NCBI GenBank assembly: GCA_947172415.1
Contig: OX359197.1
Location: 1,798,001 to 1,862,000 of the forward strand
DNA: 64,000 bases
DNA from: Chondrosia reniformis
Lineage: Eukaryota; Porifera; Demospongiae; Chondrillida; Chondrillidae
Reading direction: 5' to 3'
A model generated the notes under the pieces. The model worked only from the letters and a program-made list of their open reading frames with translations, searched no databases and was not told the origin of the DNA. Below are positions 35,495-57,990 of this stretch, piece after piece (position 1 is the stretch's first letter; every line of letters begins with the position of its first letter). Made by a program: the position numbers and the translations under genes.

Positions 35495-37533
35495 TCAGTT
35501 AATGTAAACTAGTTCAACAGAAGACTGCAAACTGCGCTTCCAATTACTATACTGCTGATAACCGCCAACTACCAAGAAAGTATCTTCACCCAAATACATG
35601 GTACCAGGTCTTATGCGCTTCTCCTTACATTCTCCAATGTAGTACCTTTTATGGTCAGTTGGGGAATAGGCTTCAATTCTTGATTGTGCTTTACAGTCTC
35701 CATTGAATCCACCAACACTGAAAATCAGGTTAGTACTAGCAAAGGATGAGGATGCCCAGTTCCTTGATTCTCCTGGGAGTTTACTCCAACATGCATGTGT
35801 GTGCTCACAATTTGCTACATTTTCTTTTGCATTTGCCCAGCTTATCTTCCATCCCATCTTGACGGGAAAAAATTTACTGGTTTTCTTTTGATGGTCATCC
35901 TTAAATCCACCATTGACTGCATACAGAGCAAATCCACAAGAAATCAGTTGCTGGTTTTGCAGAGGTCTCGGAAGTGTTAAACCTCCACCAGGCGATGACC
36001 ACTGCTTGCTGGTTACACTCAAAACATCTATGGTACCTAGGGTAATTCCCTCTATTGACCGTCCACCTGAAACAATAAGAAGATCTTCCCTTTGAGTTAT
36101 CCCAGGCCTGCTTCTGCAGGTTGGCATTGGAGGATATATTTCCTTCCATCCATCATTATCATAGCTATGCAGCTTGCTTGTAATTCTGTGTGTGTCAGAA
36201 TCTCTACCACCTATAAGTGTCAGCAATCCACCCACTGTGTCTGCTTGAGAGCAGTATTGAGGAGCTAGCTGAGGAAGAACTTTCCAAACAAAATGTTCCA
36301 AACAGAAGTATTGGATCTTCCTATTTGACTGCTCATCTTGACAAATTCCCCCTAACACAAAAATTGCTTTACCTAAACGCAGCACTGTGCAACCAGCTGT
36401 AGGTATGAGCATATTTGGCAAATTGAGTGACATTGCTTGGCCACAAGATCTTCCTTCAATCTATAAGGCAAAGATAAAATTAAATGACTAATAAGCAAAA
36501 TTGTAAATGAGTACAATGTAATGAATTCTAACCAAATTAATAGATATAGAAATCATGTTGTATCTATTAATTATTAAACGTCAATTTATCTCTTATAATG
36601 CCATTTATGTATATAATTTAAAATGGAAATTCTTACATTTCTAAGATTAGTGTCGTCTCCAAAATCCAAGGCTGACAGTATTCTTAACCTCAGTAATACC
36701 TCTCTGGTGGTGGGTCTCATTGTTGGATTATCTCTGAAGCAAGTCATGAACAGCTTCTCATAAGGGTGGGCCCCGGGTAGCTTGGCCAGATCCAGCATTC
36801 GCCTGTGGAGTTCTGGCTTGGTCCCAATAGTTTTGCTCTCCACAGTAGGTGGCTCTTGAGTAGTTGTCTCCAACATTACCACACCCAAAGAAAAAACATC
36901 ACAGGCAGTGCTAAACTCAGCCCCTTCACTGAAAAGCTCCGGAGCCAAATAAGGAACATCCCTTTGACGTTCTTCAGAAAACTTGTTCAACACAGAGGCA
37001 AAGCATCTAGCATGGCCCACATCTGTGATCTTCACCGTTTGGCATTCTTCCCCAAGTAGTACATTTTTAGGAGTTAGATTTCCGTGGACAATTGATACAG
37101 CTTGTTCATGAAGAAACAAAAGCCCAGAAGTTACATCAATGCATATTTTTCTCTGCTTGCAGGTTTCAAGTTGACCTCTATTCTTCAGAAGATATTGATC
37201 CAAGGTTTGATTGATATGTTCCACTATCAGAGACATTTGGTTTTCTCTCACGGACAATTGAATTATTTTTGCAACATTTGGGTGCTTTATCGTCATCATT
37301 CGATCACATTCTTGCTTAAATTTTTGAAGCTTCTGCAACCAATCTTCTTCACATTCGCTAACTTCCGGCAGTGTCCTCTTAAATGTCTTCACAATTACCA
37401 ATCTCCTAGCTAGTGTCTCCCTACAGACAACAGAATACGCGCCCCTCCTGATCTCCTCCATATCTCCGCTAAGATTACGACGAGTACTTGAGCTAGAAAA
37501 AGCTGTGGATCTCCAATAATATACGGAAAGCAT
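35495..37533 (-). CDS. Pseudokinase-Kelch fusion protein
   Basis: Two exons on the minus strand, 36637-37533 and 35495-36460, join in phase 0 to 620 residues. A later start at 'MEEIRRG' (residue 25) is possible. Residues 25-290 form a protein kinase domain. The lysine of 'VIVKTFK' is kept and the DFG site reads 'DVG'. The catalytic loop is 'VHGNLTPKNVLL': HRD has become HGN, as in JAK pseudokinase domains, so the catalytic Asp is missing. 'APELFSEG' and 'DVFSLGVVMLE' mark the C-lobe. Residues 300-620 carry six Kelch motifs ('VLGGI', 'LIGGR', 'VSGGR', 'VNGG', 'SVGGF', 'VVGGY'), enough for one beta-propeller. The likely role is a scaffold rather than a catalyst. No signal or membrane segment is present. 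Confidence 0.8.
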
Positions 37534-37642
37534 CCATTTGCAATAATGACGTCACCAATCAATTCAACGTCGCATGACGATTCTATTCCAAGTGTCGGTG
37601 GACGCTTATCTCCTTCCTCGTATACGGCTTTGACGGGCGGTT
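37527..37642. repeat. Inverted repeat over the kinase-Kelch 5' end, arm 1
   Basis: About 115 bp covering the first codons and promoter-proximal region, found again in inverted orientation at 38125-38243 ('cgtatacggctttg' against 'caaagccgtatacg'). See arm 2. Confidence 0.7.
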
Positions 37643-38124
37643 ATTCTCTAGTTAAGGCAGTTTTGTAGCGATAAAGAGATTCATCCGTTGTTTGTCAAGT
37701 AGAGATTCACCTGTAAGTCTTCGTAGGAGATTCACCCATAAGTTTTCCTGTTTGTCAAGATTCACCCGTGAGTTTTACTCCTCCTTGCATGACAAATCCG
37801 CTTTCAACTTTGATCCCTGTTCATGAACTTTCCAGCCTCAATATTACTTTGATTGTTTGTAAACAATATGTAATTATTATTGCATTTTTTGTTGGGTGGA
37901 GCTAGCCTCTGTCATTAGTACTGTATCTTATCAGACATTAAAGTGTATACTGACTGTTATTACTGTTGGTCATCTAATGTGACCATCATAATTGATCGGT
38001 AGGGACTAGACAAGGTTACTCTATGTGGCCACTTTCACCTGCCTGTCAATTGCGATGGTGACACAAGTGACATCGTCAGCTCTAGCTAGCATCCTAATAT
38101 CTGTTTGCATAAGAATAAGCGCCC
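37643..38124. other. Loop between the inverted-repeat arms
   Basis: About 480 bp with short repeats of 'agattcacc(t/c)gt(a/g)ag' around 37678-37775. It may hold the kinase-Kelch promoter. No coding sequence found. Confidence 0.35.
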
Positions 38125-38243
38125 GGCAAAGCCGTATACGAGGAAGGAGATAAGCGCCCACCAACACTTGGAATAGGATCGTCATGCGACGTTGAGTTGA
38201 TTGGTTACGTCATTATTGCAAATGGATGCTCCTTCCGTATATC
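38125..38243. repeat. Inverted repeat, arm 2
   Basis: Reverse complement of 37527-37642 with some changes. It ends beyond 'caaatggatgct', so even the area of the kinase-Kelch start codon is copied. It may be the terminal repeat of a mobile element or an inverted duplication of a promoter. Confidence 0.7.
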
Positions 38244-38537
38244 GTTGGTGGTCAATAAATGGATCTATACTATACGTACATAATCTATGCTGGACATATT
38301 AATCATGTGCGTACAATATTATACTTAATATAAATGATGACACATGTTGAAAATGGACCCATGAATAATCACGAATTTCGAATATTAGTATGCTTTTAGT
38401 TTTGCTATCTTTTGATTGCCATTATTTTCTTTATAAGCTTTTCAATAATACAAGTCTTTTTACATAATATCAGCTGCTGTATAAATTCATCAGTTAAATT
38501 ATGAAACAGTTATAATTATTGTTAAAATCCATCTCTT
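38244..38537. other. 3' flank of the USP8-type gene
   Basis: Non-coding AT-rich sequence downstream of the USP8 stop on the minus strand. Confidence 0.3.
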
Positions 38538-49406
<10,869 letters not shown>

Positions 49407-50027
49407 AGTCCCAGTATCAGTTCTTACGAACAACAGGCTGCCATTTTATCAGACTCAATGACGTAATCAATCCGGAACGCCCCCGATATATATGGCTAAC
49501 GATTAACAGGTTAGTGAATTTGAAGTGATTTATTCTCGCCCCATAGCATCATAATTATCAATTTAATCTCATCTAATCTCTAATCGGGTTACGATGTCAC
49601 TTAAATATTGGCATATCAATCAAATAATACTGATCGACAGGCTGATTCTTACTACATGATTATACCACAGATAATCTATGATTATACATCCAGACATAGC
49701 CATTTCCAATTTATACACGAGTACACCGAAGGTAGATGGTGTTAATGAGCTTTCTATTTTTGTGGCCATTCTACTCTTTTGCATGAACCAAAGGTCATCT
49801 CCACAGTCTGCACTCGCGGGAGATCTGCTCTTTTGTGCTTATAGTAGCTTATGGTGTATTGCAGTAAACCTCTATACACGTATGTAACCCTACATACTAC
49901 ACCCACTATATACGTATATAGTTTATATAGGTAAATCCTCGTACGTATGTCGTCTACTGTACCTACATGCTACAATTCATGTTATCAATATCTACATTAT
50001 TTCATCACATTGTTTTTAGTGGCAGAT
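49407..50027. promoter_or_regulatory. Shared upstream region of USP8 (-) and the CARD array (+)
   Basis: 620 bp between divergent start codons. No TATA box is evident near either gene. A splice acceptor at 50018-50019 ahead of the CARD exon suggests that the plus-strand gene has an untranslated or unseen first exon here. Confidence 0.4.
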
Positions 50028-52245
50028 ATGTCTTCACACTGGAAAACGACATTACGGACACAATTTCACATGTATCTTTTAGACAATCTCAATGTGAAGG
50101 GTATTGTTGACCCACTGTTAGCAAATTCGCTTATTACTGAATCTCTATATACCGAGATCAGGGCAAAGGTTGCTATTAAGAATGCTAATAGCCTTTACAT
50201 GGATCACCTGAATAATAGTGGGGCTAAAGGAACGTTTGTGACATTTGTACACATATTGGCTGATTCATCAAATGAGTATCCAGTACATGGTGAAATTGTA
50301 AGGGAATTGAAGGAAGATCCAGTGCTAGGCCCAATAGTAAGTTACAGTTAATCATTTGCTGATCAGGTTTAATTTGTCATAATATATAGTTGCAGGACAT
50401 TGACGTACCCAATACTATTCCTTCTCGACCTGTAAGTAATGGAGTCCGCCCATACATTAGTGGGAGATCTTACTGCATTGGTAAGCTGTTTACAATATAG
50501 GGGAGTATAATATATATGTATAGTAGCAATGCACGACCCACGTAAATCTGTTATAAACTGTTTGTATATATGTACGCTGTGTATAGTTTTGTTATGGGAT
50601 AGGATGTGGATGGAAAAAAATACAGTCTTCTCTGGCTGGTACCATACATGTATCAATATGACATGATAAGGATTATTTTTGCGATCATTTGCATCATGAT
50701 GATAGAGAAATTCTAATGAGCCTCAGCAACACAATTATTATAAATTGAACACTTTGTAATGATGTCATGACTTTTTGCGCTGCATAATATCTTAAGATAA
50801 AAAAAGAAAAAAGTGGCGCAAAAAATTATGTCTTCATCACTCATTCCCCATCACCCGTTTTCTATTTAAACCTGGCTGTAATCTCCCTCATTCATTGCTG
50901 ATGAAGACCTTCTGGTCGAAACGTTCAATTTATAATCATTGTGTTGGTGAGGCTCATTAGAATTTCTCTATCATGTTCAATATCCACAGTACAATGATTA
51001 CCCCTTGTTCACTTAGAGAATGATATGCCCCAGTTGTATTACTGTAGAGTCTGTGTATGTATAGATACTTAATTAGCTTCTTTTTTCAAATTCCTTTAAG
51101 GCTATTATACTATAAAGTTTAATTGTACTTATTTGTATACAGCAAATATTCAATAACTTTTGTGTAGTCACTATACATATACTCATGCATGTGTAATTCA
51201 TTATAATTGAAAACTGTCTCATAACTCTCTAATCAGTCAAAGTCCTAACAATTTTCAAAATACTAAACCTGCAAAAATACTACAGCTATAATATATAGTA
51301 TATTTATGGTGATGTTGGTGATGATGATGAGGTCTGATGGATGGTGAACGTAAACCAACCATTTGTGGATTTAGTACACCAGCATTTTTACAGTGTGATG
51401 TTGTGTCAAATTACATATGCACACTACACAGGTGGATCTGTGGCCACATGGACGTGCATTATAGTAGTAGTTGGAGTTGCAGTAGTGATACCAATCTTCT
51501 GTACAAGGGCAAGGGATTCAGGTTTTTGCTCCAAAATTCCTCAAATATTCCCCTCAAATGGTAAGCCTGGAGAGGGCACATTAGACAATGGAAAAGTGTC
51601 TCCCGGTAAGAGTAATGAGTATGGCAACTCCAAAGGTATGTGTATACTGTATGTACTGTATATGTGCGTACATAGTACTCCATGACTCTCTATTGTTGTT
51701 GGGATCTTGGAGGTATATTATTCAATAAATACTGCCTATGATCTTTATTACTGTTTCTCCTTTTTCTGAATCGCTCCAAAACAACTTCTATGTACATTTA
51801 CACATATGCTCTATTTTGTATTACATTACAGGCCGCACTAATAAAGAAATAAAGAAATGTGATTCTTGGAATGATTGCTTAGAAAAGAATTATTTTTCAT
51901 ATCTCACTGACAAACTGAATGTGAAAGGGATTGTAATAAGACTGAGAGAAGGTGGTCTTATTTCCTGGGAACTCCAAGATGAGATAGAAGGAACCAGATC
52001 TGGCCATGAAGCTAATGCACTCTATATAAAACACCTGATTAGAAATGGTATTAAAGATACATTTAGAACTTTTGTAAACATTTTGAGAGATTCATCCGAA
52101 GAATTTAATATACATGGAGAAATAGCTAGTACATTCAGACAGGATCCAATGTTAAATACTGTTGTAAGTCATGCATAAACTACTCTTGATTGTTTTACTA
52201 TTACATGCTTGTACCTCCATTCTACAGCTGACAGTTGAAGACTAG
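50028..52245 (+). CDS. Membrane-anchored CARD protein, unit A
   Basis: Five exons fit in phase to 315 residues: 50028-50336, 50396-50480, 51432-51635, 51832-52163, 52228-52245. The first exon is a death-fold (CARD-like) domain ('YLLDNLNVKGIVDPLLANSL', 'TFVTFVHILADSS'). Exon 3 starts with one membrane helix ('CIIVVVGVAVVIPIF'). Exon 4 is a second CARD ('YFSYLTDKLNVKGIVIRLRE', 'TFRTFVNIL'). The last exon adds LTVED and stops. A single helix between two CARDs would put them on opposite sides of the membrane, so the first exon may belong to another transcript. An alternative ATG at 51341 would give a protein with only the helix and second CARD. Exon 2 has two usable donors. It probably acts as an adaptor with the GTPase gene that follows 491 bp later. 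Confidence 0.6.
50698..50973. mobile_element. Palindromic element with 'gatgaagacc' core (MITE-like)
   Basis: Arms 'gatagagaaattctaatgag' and 'ctcattagaatttctctatc' with inner arms 'gcctcagcaacacaatta' / 'tgtgttggtgaggc'. The centre has 'gctgatgaagaccttctgg' and 'gtcgaaacgttc'. The counterpart in unit B (58648-58865) lacks this centre. Confidence 0.7.
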
Positions 52246-52736
52246 TTAAGTACGGCAGCAGAAACTGGTTTAGCTCTCTGTCTCCTTCAGGATTCATTTC
52301 CTGTCACATGTTAACTTTTGTAATATATTTAACTTCGGAGCTGTAGTCTGGCTTCCTAGACCTTCCCTAAACAAGTGTAGAATAACCAGATTATGCAATC
52401 TGTTACTACAATACAACTAGCACGTTAATAAAGCTATACATTGCGCTGTTAACGTATTCCACAAATACTGCTGTGTTCTAGCTACAAATTATTATTTATT
52501 TCGGCCATTTTGCATAGTTTGAATGTCGTATATTTACGAATAGACTACAGGTAGTAAGGAATAGCTGGTCACCAGTGAATTTTAAGCTTATTGCTCTTCA
52601 GAAGGGGTTGTAAATATTAATGTAAGTAAGAAATGAACTAATTAGTCTATATTATAAACGTTGTGCTGCATCTCCGATTCTGCCAACCTATATACCTATG
52701 TTTTTCCGTCTAGTTAATTCTCAATTTTGCCGACAA

Positions 52737-55700
52737 ATGGATCTCTTATTCTACTACTACCAAAAAGGTAAGCGATACATTTGTTCAAAAAATCATCCAT
52801 ATACATATTCACAGTGACATGAGCATGCGATTTCAATTTCGTTATTATTTGTAGGTAGTACGATAGTGTTACTGATAATATTGGTAACAGTCTGTCTCCC
52901 TGCTGCAACAGTAGAGGATGAACTTGGATATTGTACAGATGAAAGCGATTGTGCTAAAAAACTTGAAAATCCACTCTACAAATATTCAGGTGCAGATGAG
53001 TACATTTCACTTATCCGAGTTACTAATAATTATAAATTAACATTAATGTCATATATTGTAATTGCACATCAAATATTCAAGCGACATATTATATATCATA
53101 TTTTCCCTGGCCCTTTATTTGAGCTAACCTACATTCTATATACATATACCATAATTCTGAAATTGTATTGCAAAGCTAACCTTTAAACTGTCTTTGCCGG
53201 TGAGTCCTATTAGTGGCAATCAAATGAATCTAAATGATCTATATACAATTTAGTATATATCCTATTTCACTGCTCCCGCCATTCATTCTATACTTACAGA
53301 ATGTGCCAACCAAAAACTGAAGAAATGTGATACTTGGAGGGAATGCTTAGAATTGAATTATTACGTAGACCTTGTGAATAAACTGAACATACAAGGAATT
53401 GTGGCTGAACTGAGACAACATCGCCTTATTACACAACCACTTTATGATGAAATAACAGGAACGGTTGTTGGTCAAACTGCTAACACACTATATATACAAC
53501 ACCTTGTTAGAACCGGAGTTGAAGAAACATTTGGAAAGTTTGTTAAAGTTTTAGAAGAAACTTCACAGGACTTTGCTATTCATAGGGAGATTTTGAATAC
53601 TTTTTGGTGTGATGCAATGTTAGGGACCATTGTAAGTTCTTATGTAAGCATAAACAAGTTTCATACCTTAATTTGAAACCTGGCAGTTTATCAAGTTTCA
53701 AATGGTTTTATGGTATATATATGAATCTTGAGATTCAATCCTTTGATCATGATGTACTTGAGTAAATATTTTCATTTTTCTTACCACTAATGCACACCTA
53801 TACATAATTCATGTGTAAACAGTGACCTCAATCACTTCTGAATTATGGTCAGCTCTTAAAGGTCTGTAACAATCATATATAATTTGCCAATGTGAAGCTT
53901 ACTATAACGCATGCAGCCACGTGTACAGCTCACCATTTGAGGAGTCTGCCAGACCAGACCTCCTTTGCAGTCCTCTGCAGATCTCTGATTAATGTATGTA
54001 CATGGCCAGTTGACTATGCCCCTCTAATAAGGCAACATAAGTTCAGCCGACCCAATACTGACTGCATTGCTAGCTTCACTGTCTATTTAAATGAGGTGCC
54101 ATGGGATGTCAGGCATATATGGGTTCCGACCAGTGTTGTTCCACTGTATAGGAGGAGATGTGAGATAGTCATTATTTTACACATGTACATATTTGACTAC
54201 ATACCTGTCTCTGTATCCGTGCATGTAGATGAGTTTGTATGATGTTACCAGGCCAAATTGGAAGGCAGTGTTTAATGGTTAGTCTGATGGTTGCATCTAT
54301 CCTTATGCTTATCCTTATCTGGGACCATGCACTGTAAAGTAGCCAATTGCTAAGTCATATATACGTATACCTGTTCTAATATTACCAATTCAAAAATGCA
54401 TTGATTTATATATAATTAATTTAAAGATTAAAGAAGTCATTATATACTAGTATATATATATATCATTCAATACAGCTAATCTCAGTAAGGAGGAAGTGAA
54501 ACTATTGATTAAGCCTAAAATTGATGCAAATGACAGAACCTGGATGCTGCTTAGTAACACTGGCGTTGGGAAGAGCACGTTTGGTAATTTCCTGCTTAAT
54601 GACAATGTCTTTGAAGTATCTAAATATGGGTCAGCAGAAATGGGTCTTTCCATGACTGTGAAATCAGAAATGCATAGTACTCAATATCAACAACGAAAAT
54701 TGTATGTAATTGATACACCAGGACTTGGTGATACTGGTAGAATTGGGAAGAGAAATACTGAAGCCAAAGAATTTGCTAATGAAGTGGCTCATCTTAGCAT
54801 TGAACTTAGTAAGGCTTTGCTAATGGCAAAAAATGGTATTCACACCTTTTTCGTAATGATACGAGCTGATGATAAAAGTCATTATGGAACTGAAAAACTC
54901 TTACAGCTATTAGATATTTTTGGAGACTTGTGGAGTCATACAGTGTTATGTTTAACTCATGGTAAATCTTACAGAACTTCATCTGATGAGCAGAGAAGCA
55001 ACTTCAATAAAATGCTTGCTGATGAAAGAGCACCTCAACCACTCAAGGATATTGTGAGGAAATCTGGTGGTCGGTTCGTTATTGTTGAAGGACAGAATTT
55101 GAATGAAAGTCAAGATTACAGAGAAGAGAAGGTTGCTGAAATAGTGAACATCTCAGATGAGATAGTACAGCAACATGGTGTATACAATGATTTGCTACAA
55201 ACCTTAGCTTTAAAATACTTTGATGCTGCAAAGTTGGAGCTACGTCACCAATACAACCCTGAAGGCCCTGAAATCATTGAACCAGCATGGCAGAGAGCTT
55301 TTCAAAAAATTAGTGAAAAAGTTTATGAAATTGTGCTTATAAAATTGGCTGAGGGTAGTGATACTGAAGTGATAAAGAAAATTGTAGCTCTAAAGGAGGA
55401 GGAGTTAGAGAATGTCTATCAGTACAATGATAAGCTAGAAAAAGAGGTTTTAAAGGAAAAGGAAGAAAGAAGAAAGGTGGAAGAAGAAAATGCTCGTATT
55501 AAAAAGGAAAAGGATATTCAAAAGGAAAGGGCAAGAAAAGCAGAAGAGGAGGAAAGAAGACTTAAAAGAGAAGTAGATGAGTATCTAGCTAAGCCAATCT
55601 TTGCAGAAAGGAGAATTACTTATGATGTTGATTCAGGCTGGCATAGTTGGGAACATAAATATTCAGGTTTCGTTAGATGGCAATATAAATACACTGCAAC

Positions 55701-55830
55701 TGCTAAAGACGAGGGATCAGGAATTACAGCAGAAGCTCAACACTATGATTCTGAACATGGTGCCAAAGAACACGCCAGGGAGAACCTGAGGGCCAAGCTA
55801 CTGCACAAAGGAATAATTCGCAAGGACTAG
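52737..55830 (+). CDS. CARD-AIG1/GIMAP-type GTPase, unit A
   Basis: Five exons in phase give 633 residues: 52737-52767, 52855-52989, 53300-53631, 54229-54277, 54476-55830. Residues 11-28 are a signal peptide or anchor ('IVLLIILVTVCLPAA'). About 56-166 is a CARD ('YYVDLVNKLNIQGIVAELRQ'). The GTPase follows from about 190, with P-loop 'SNTGVGKST', G3 'DTPGLGDTG' and G4-like 'LTHGKSY', then 'GGRFVIVEGQN'. This is the AIG1/IAN (GIMAP) family. Residues 484-554 form a charged coiled coil, and the C-terminus is basic ('GAKEHARENLRAKLL'). The first P-loop Gly is Ser here but Gly in unit B. Such GTPases assemble on membranes in vertebrate lymphocytes and plant defence. An immune role is inferred from domain content. 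Exon 54229 begins with ATG and could be an alternative start. Confidence 0.7.
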
Positions 55831-56467
55831 ACATAGAAACAAGTACCTGAAATGCATTTTAGTGTAGCTAGCTATTCAATTTCGCAGGGGTATCAAGTTG
55901 ACAATATGAAAATGAGTGATATCAGTCAGCAGTGCGCATAGTCTTGTACCCAGCCCCAACTTCCGCAAAAATGGCTGACGCCATCTTCCGCAGTGTCAGC
56001 CATTTTTGCGGAAGTTGGGGCTGGGTACAAGACTACAGTGCGCATTAAACTACATTGGGGGGCGCCGCCATTTTCGTTACTAAGGATTATGTAATCTTTA
56101 GGAGACTCTTCCAGCTTCCTGTTCGTGTTGCCTATCCCGTTATTGTTCGTGTATCTATGCTCTGACTTGGTCTCCAGTTGAACCGTTGTCGAATATCCGC
56201 ATGAACATGTGTTCAGCTACAAGCGACAGTAGCTGATAACGCAACTTTCAAGTCTGGTACTGGGAACATATGAACGAGGACTGAGTGATTAAGCCTCAGC
56301 CACGTTAGCAGCTAATGCATGAGAAGTGTTTCTGTATGAGTGTGAGAGTGAGAAATCTTTCGAATGCGTGTGTCACACGGCCAATGCATGTGTCACATGG
56401 CCAATGCGTGTGACTTGACAGGCCTGATTTTGATTTGTGATTTATAAATTTAAAATTTGATCAATTC
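55831..56467. other. Inserted sequence after the unit A GTPase
   Basis: Unit B/C spacing shows that 'attcaatttcg' should be followed directly by 'atttgtgatttataaatt'. Here about 550 bp (roughly 55885-56433) interrupts it, including a foldback element. The rest has no recognised gene. Confidence 0.5.
55940..56034. mobile_element. Foldback MITE with 10-bp direct repeats
   Basis: Arms of about 40 bp ('agtcttgtacccagccccaa' inward to 'ttccgcaaaaatggctgac') separated by about 15 bp. Both flanks read 'cagtgcgcat', consistent with a 10-bp target duplication as seen for Mutator-like elements. Confidence 0.75.
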
Positions 56468-57966
56468 ATTGCCATCTCCCAAATCAATTCTTCTTCCTTG
56501 TGCCTAGCAGATCTAACGTTCCAGGTACCTAATCAATACACTTTATCTTTATCTTCATTCTTCGTCAGCGATAGCATCTTAGTTTCTTCGATGGGTTGTC
56601 AAATCAAAGACAGGAATCCCGACGCGAAGGCTCAAAACGCCGACATACCAAACAAGCAGTAATTGTGCCAGTGCATAAGAAAGGAAGCAAGTTGAAATGT
56701 GAGAAGGGGCATAAGCCTCCTCAGCATCCCAAGTAAGGTCTATGCGAGGATACTGGATAAAAGGACAAGAGATGTGACGGAAAGCAAGGTACTTGAAGCT
56801 CAGTTTTTTTTAGAAAGGGTAGAAGTTGTACGGACCAGCTCTTTACCATAAGACAAATGAGTGAGAAGATGTTAGAGAAGAACAAGAAGATGGTGGTGGC
56901 ATGTGTGGATTTGGAAAAGGCCTACGATAGGGTGGGTGGAGATAAGCTGTGGAATGTGTTAGAGGAATATGGTGTGAAGGGAAGACTGCTGAGGGCCATT
57001 AGATCATTGTACAAGAAGAGTCTGGCTTGTGTCAGAGTGAAGGATGAGTTGTCGGACTGGTTTCCAATAACACAAGGAGTGAGGCAGGGCTGTGTTATGT
57101 CAGCATGGCTATTTAATGTGTTTATGGACAAGATAGTAAGAGAGGGAATAGAGAGCTTTGTAGGAGGTGTGAGGATGTCAGTGCTGTTTGCGGATGACGT
57201 GATGCTACTAACAGAGAGGAAGGAGGACATGGAGACAAATTTGAGGGAGTTAAAGAAGGCAATGAGTAATTGGGGAAAGAAGAAACATTAGGGCAAAACT
57301 AAAGTGATGAGGGTTAGTAAGCAAGTAGAAGAATGCAAAGTGTGTGTGGATGGGGAAGAGATAGAGCAAGTGCAAAACATGGGAGCTATCCTGAGTGCAG
57401 ATGAGACATGTGAAGAGGAAATTGAACACAGAGTGGGTGCAGCGGCCAGAGTGATAGGAGCTATGAGGAAGGAGGTGCTAGAAAGAAGGGAGTTGAAGAA
57501 AGCCACGAAGATGAGGGTGTATAATGCAATGGTGATGCCAACCATGTTGTATGGCAGTGAAACATGGACAATGATGAAGAGGTACGAAAGCAGACTAGGG
57601 ACAACAGAAATGGCTTATAATTATCTGAGAAGAGTAGAAGGAGTGTCAAGGATTGACAGAGTAAGGAATGCAGATGCGAGGGAGGCAGTGAGGCAAGAGG
57701 AGGTGATGGAGAAAGTGAAAAGGAAACAAAGAACATGAAAGGAGAAGTTGGAGAAGATGGAAGATGACAGACTAGTGAAGAAGGTGTACACTGAGGAAAT
57801 TGTAGGGAAAAGGCCAAGAGGAAGACCGAGAAAGAAATGGATAGACAATTTCTAGCTATATATATATAAACTCAATTGTAGTATTAATTATTGTATGTAT
57901 ATAGCGGCAACCTCCTGCATAGGAGATAAGCTATGGTGCAGATTGATCATGATTGATTGATTGAGA
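56468..57966 (+). mobile_element. 5'-truncated non-LTR retrotransposon, inactive
   Basis: Encodes parts of a reverse transcriptase in several frames with stops. They include an N-terminal RT block ('IVPVHKKGSKLKC'), 'ACVDLEKAYDRV', 'ITQGVRQGCVMSAWLFN' and the catalytic 'LFADDVMLL' near 57191. The frame is broken at 57291 but continues as 'LYGSETWTM' (57540). The 3' end has simple repeats. The insert is flanked by 'ttgatcaattc' on both sides (56457 and 57967), which fits a target-site duplication. The endonuclease part is absent. Confidence 0.8.
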
Positions 57967-57990
57967 TTGATCAATTCGAACAAAGAAAAA

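Noticed and set aside
53892-54242. 116-residue frame in the GTPase gene, conserved in both units
   Set aside because: The unit B copy has a stop in this frame; conservation is explained by recent duplication. Only the short exon at 54229 is supported, in a different frame.
56857-57738. Two RT frames as an active gene
   Set aside because: 5' part degraded, stop between the frames, no endonuclease region.
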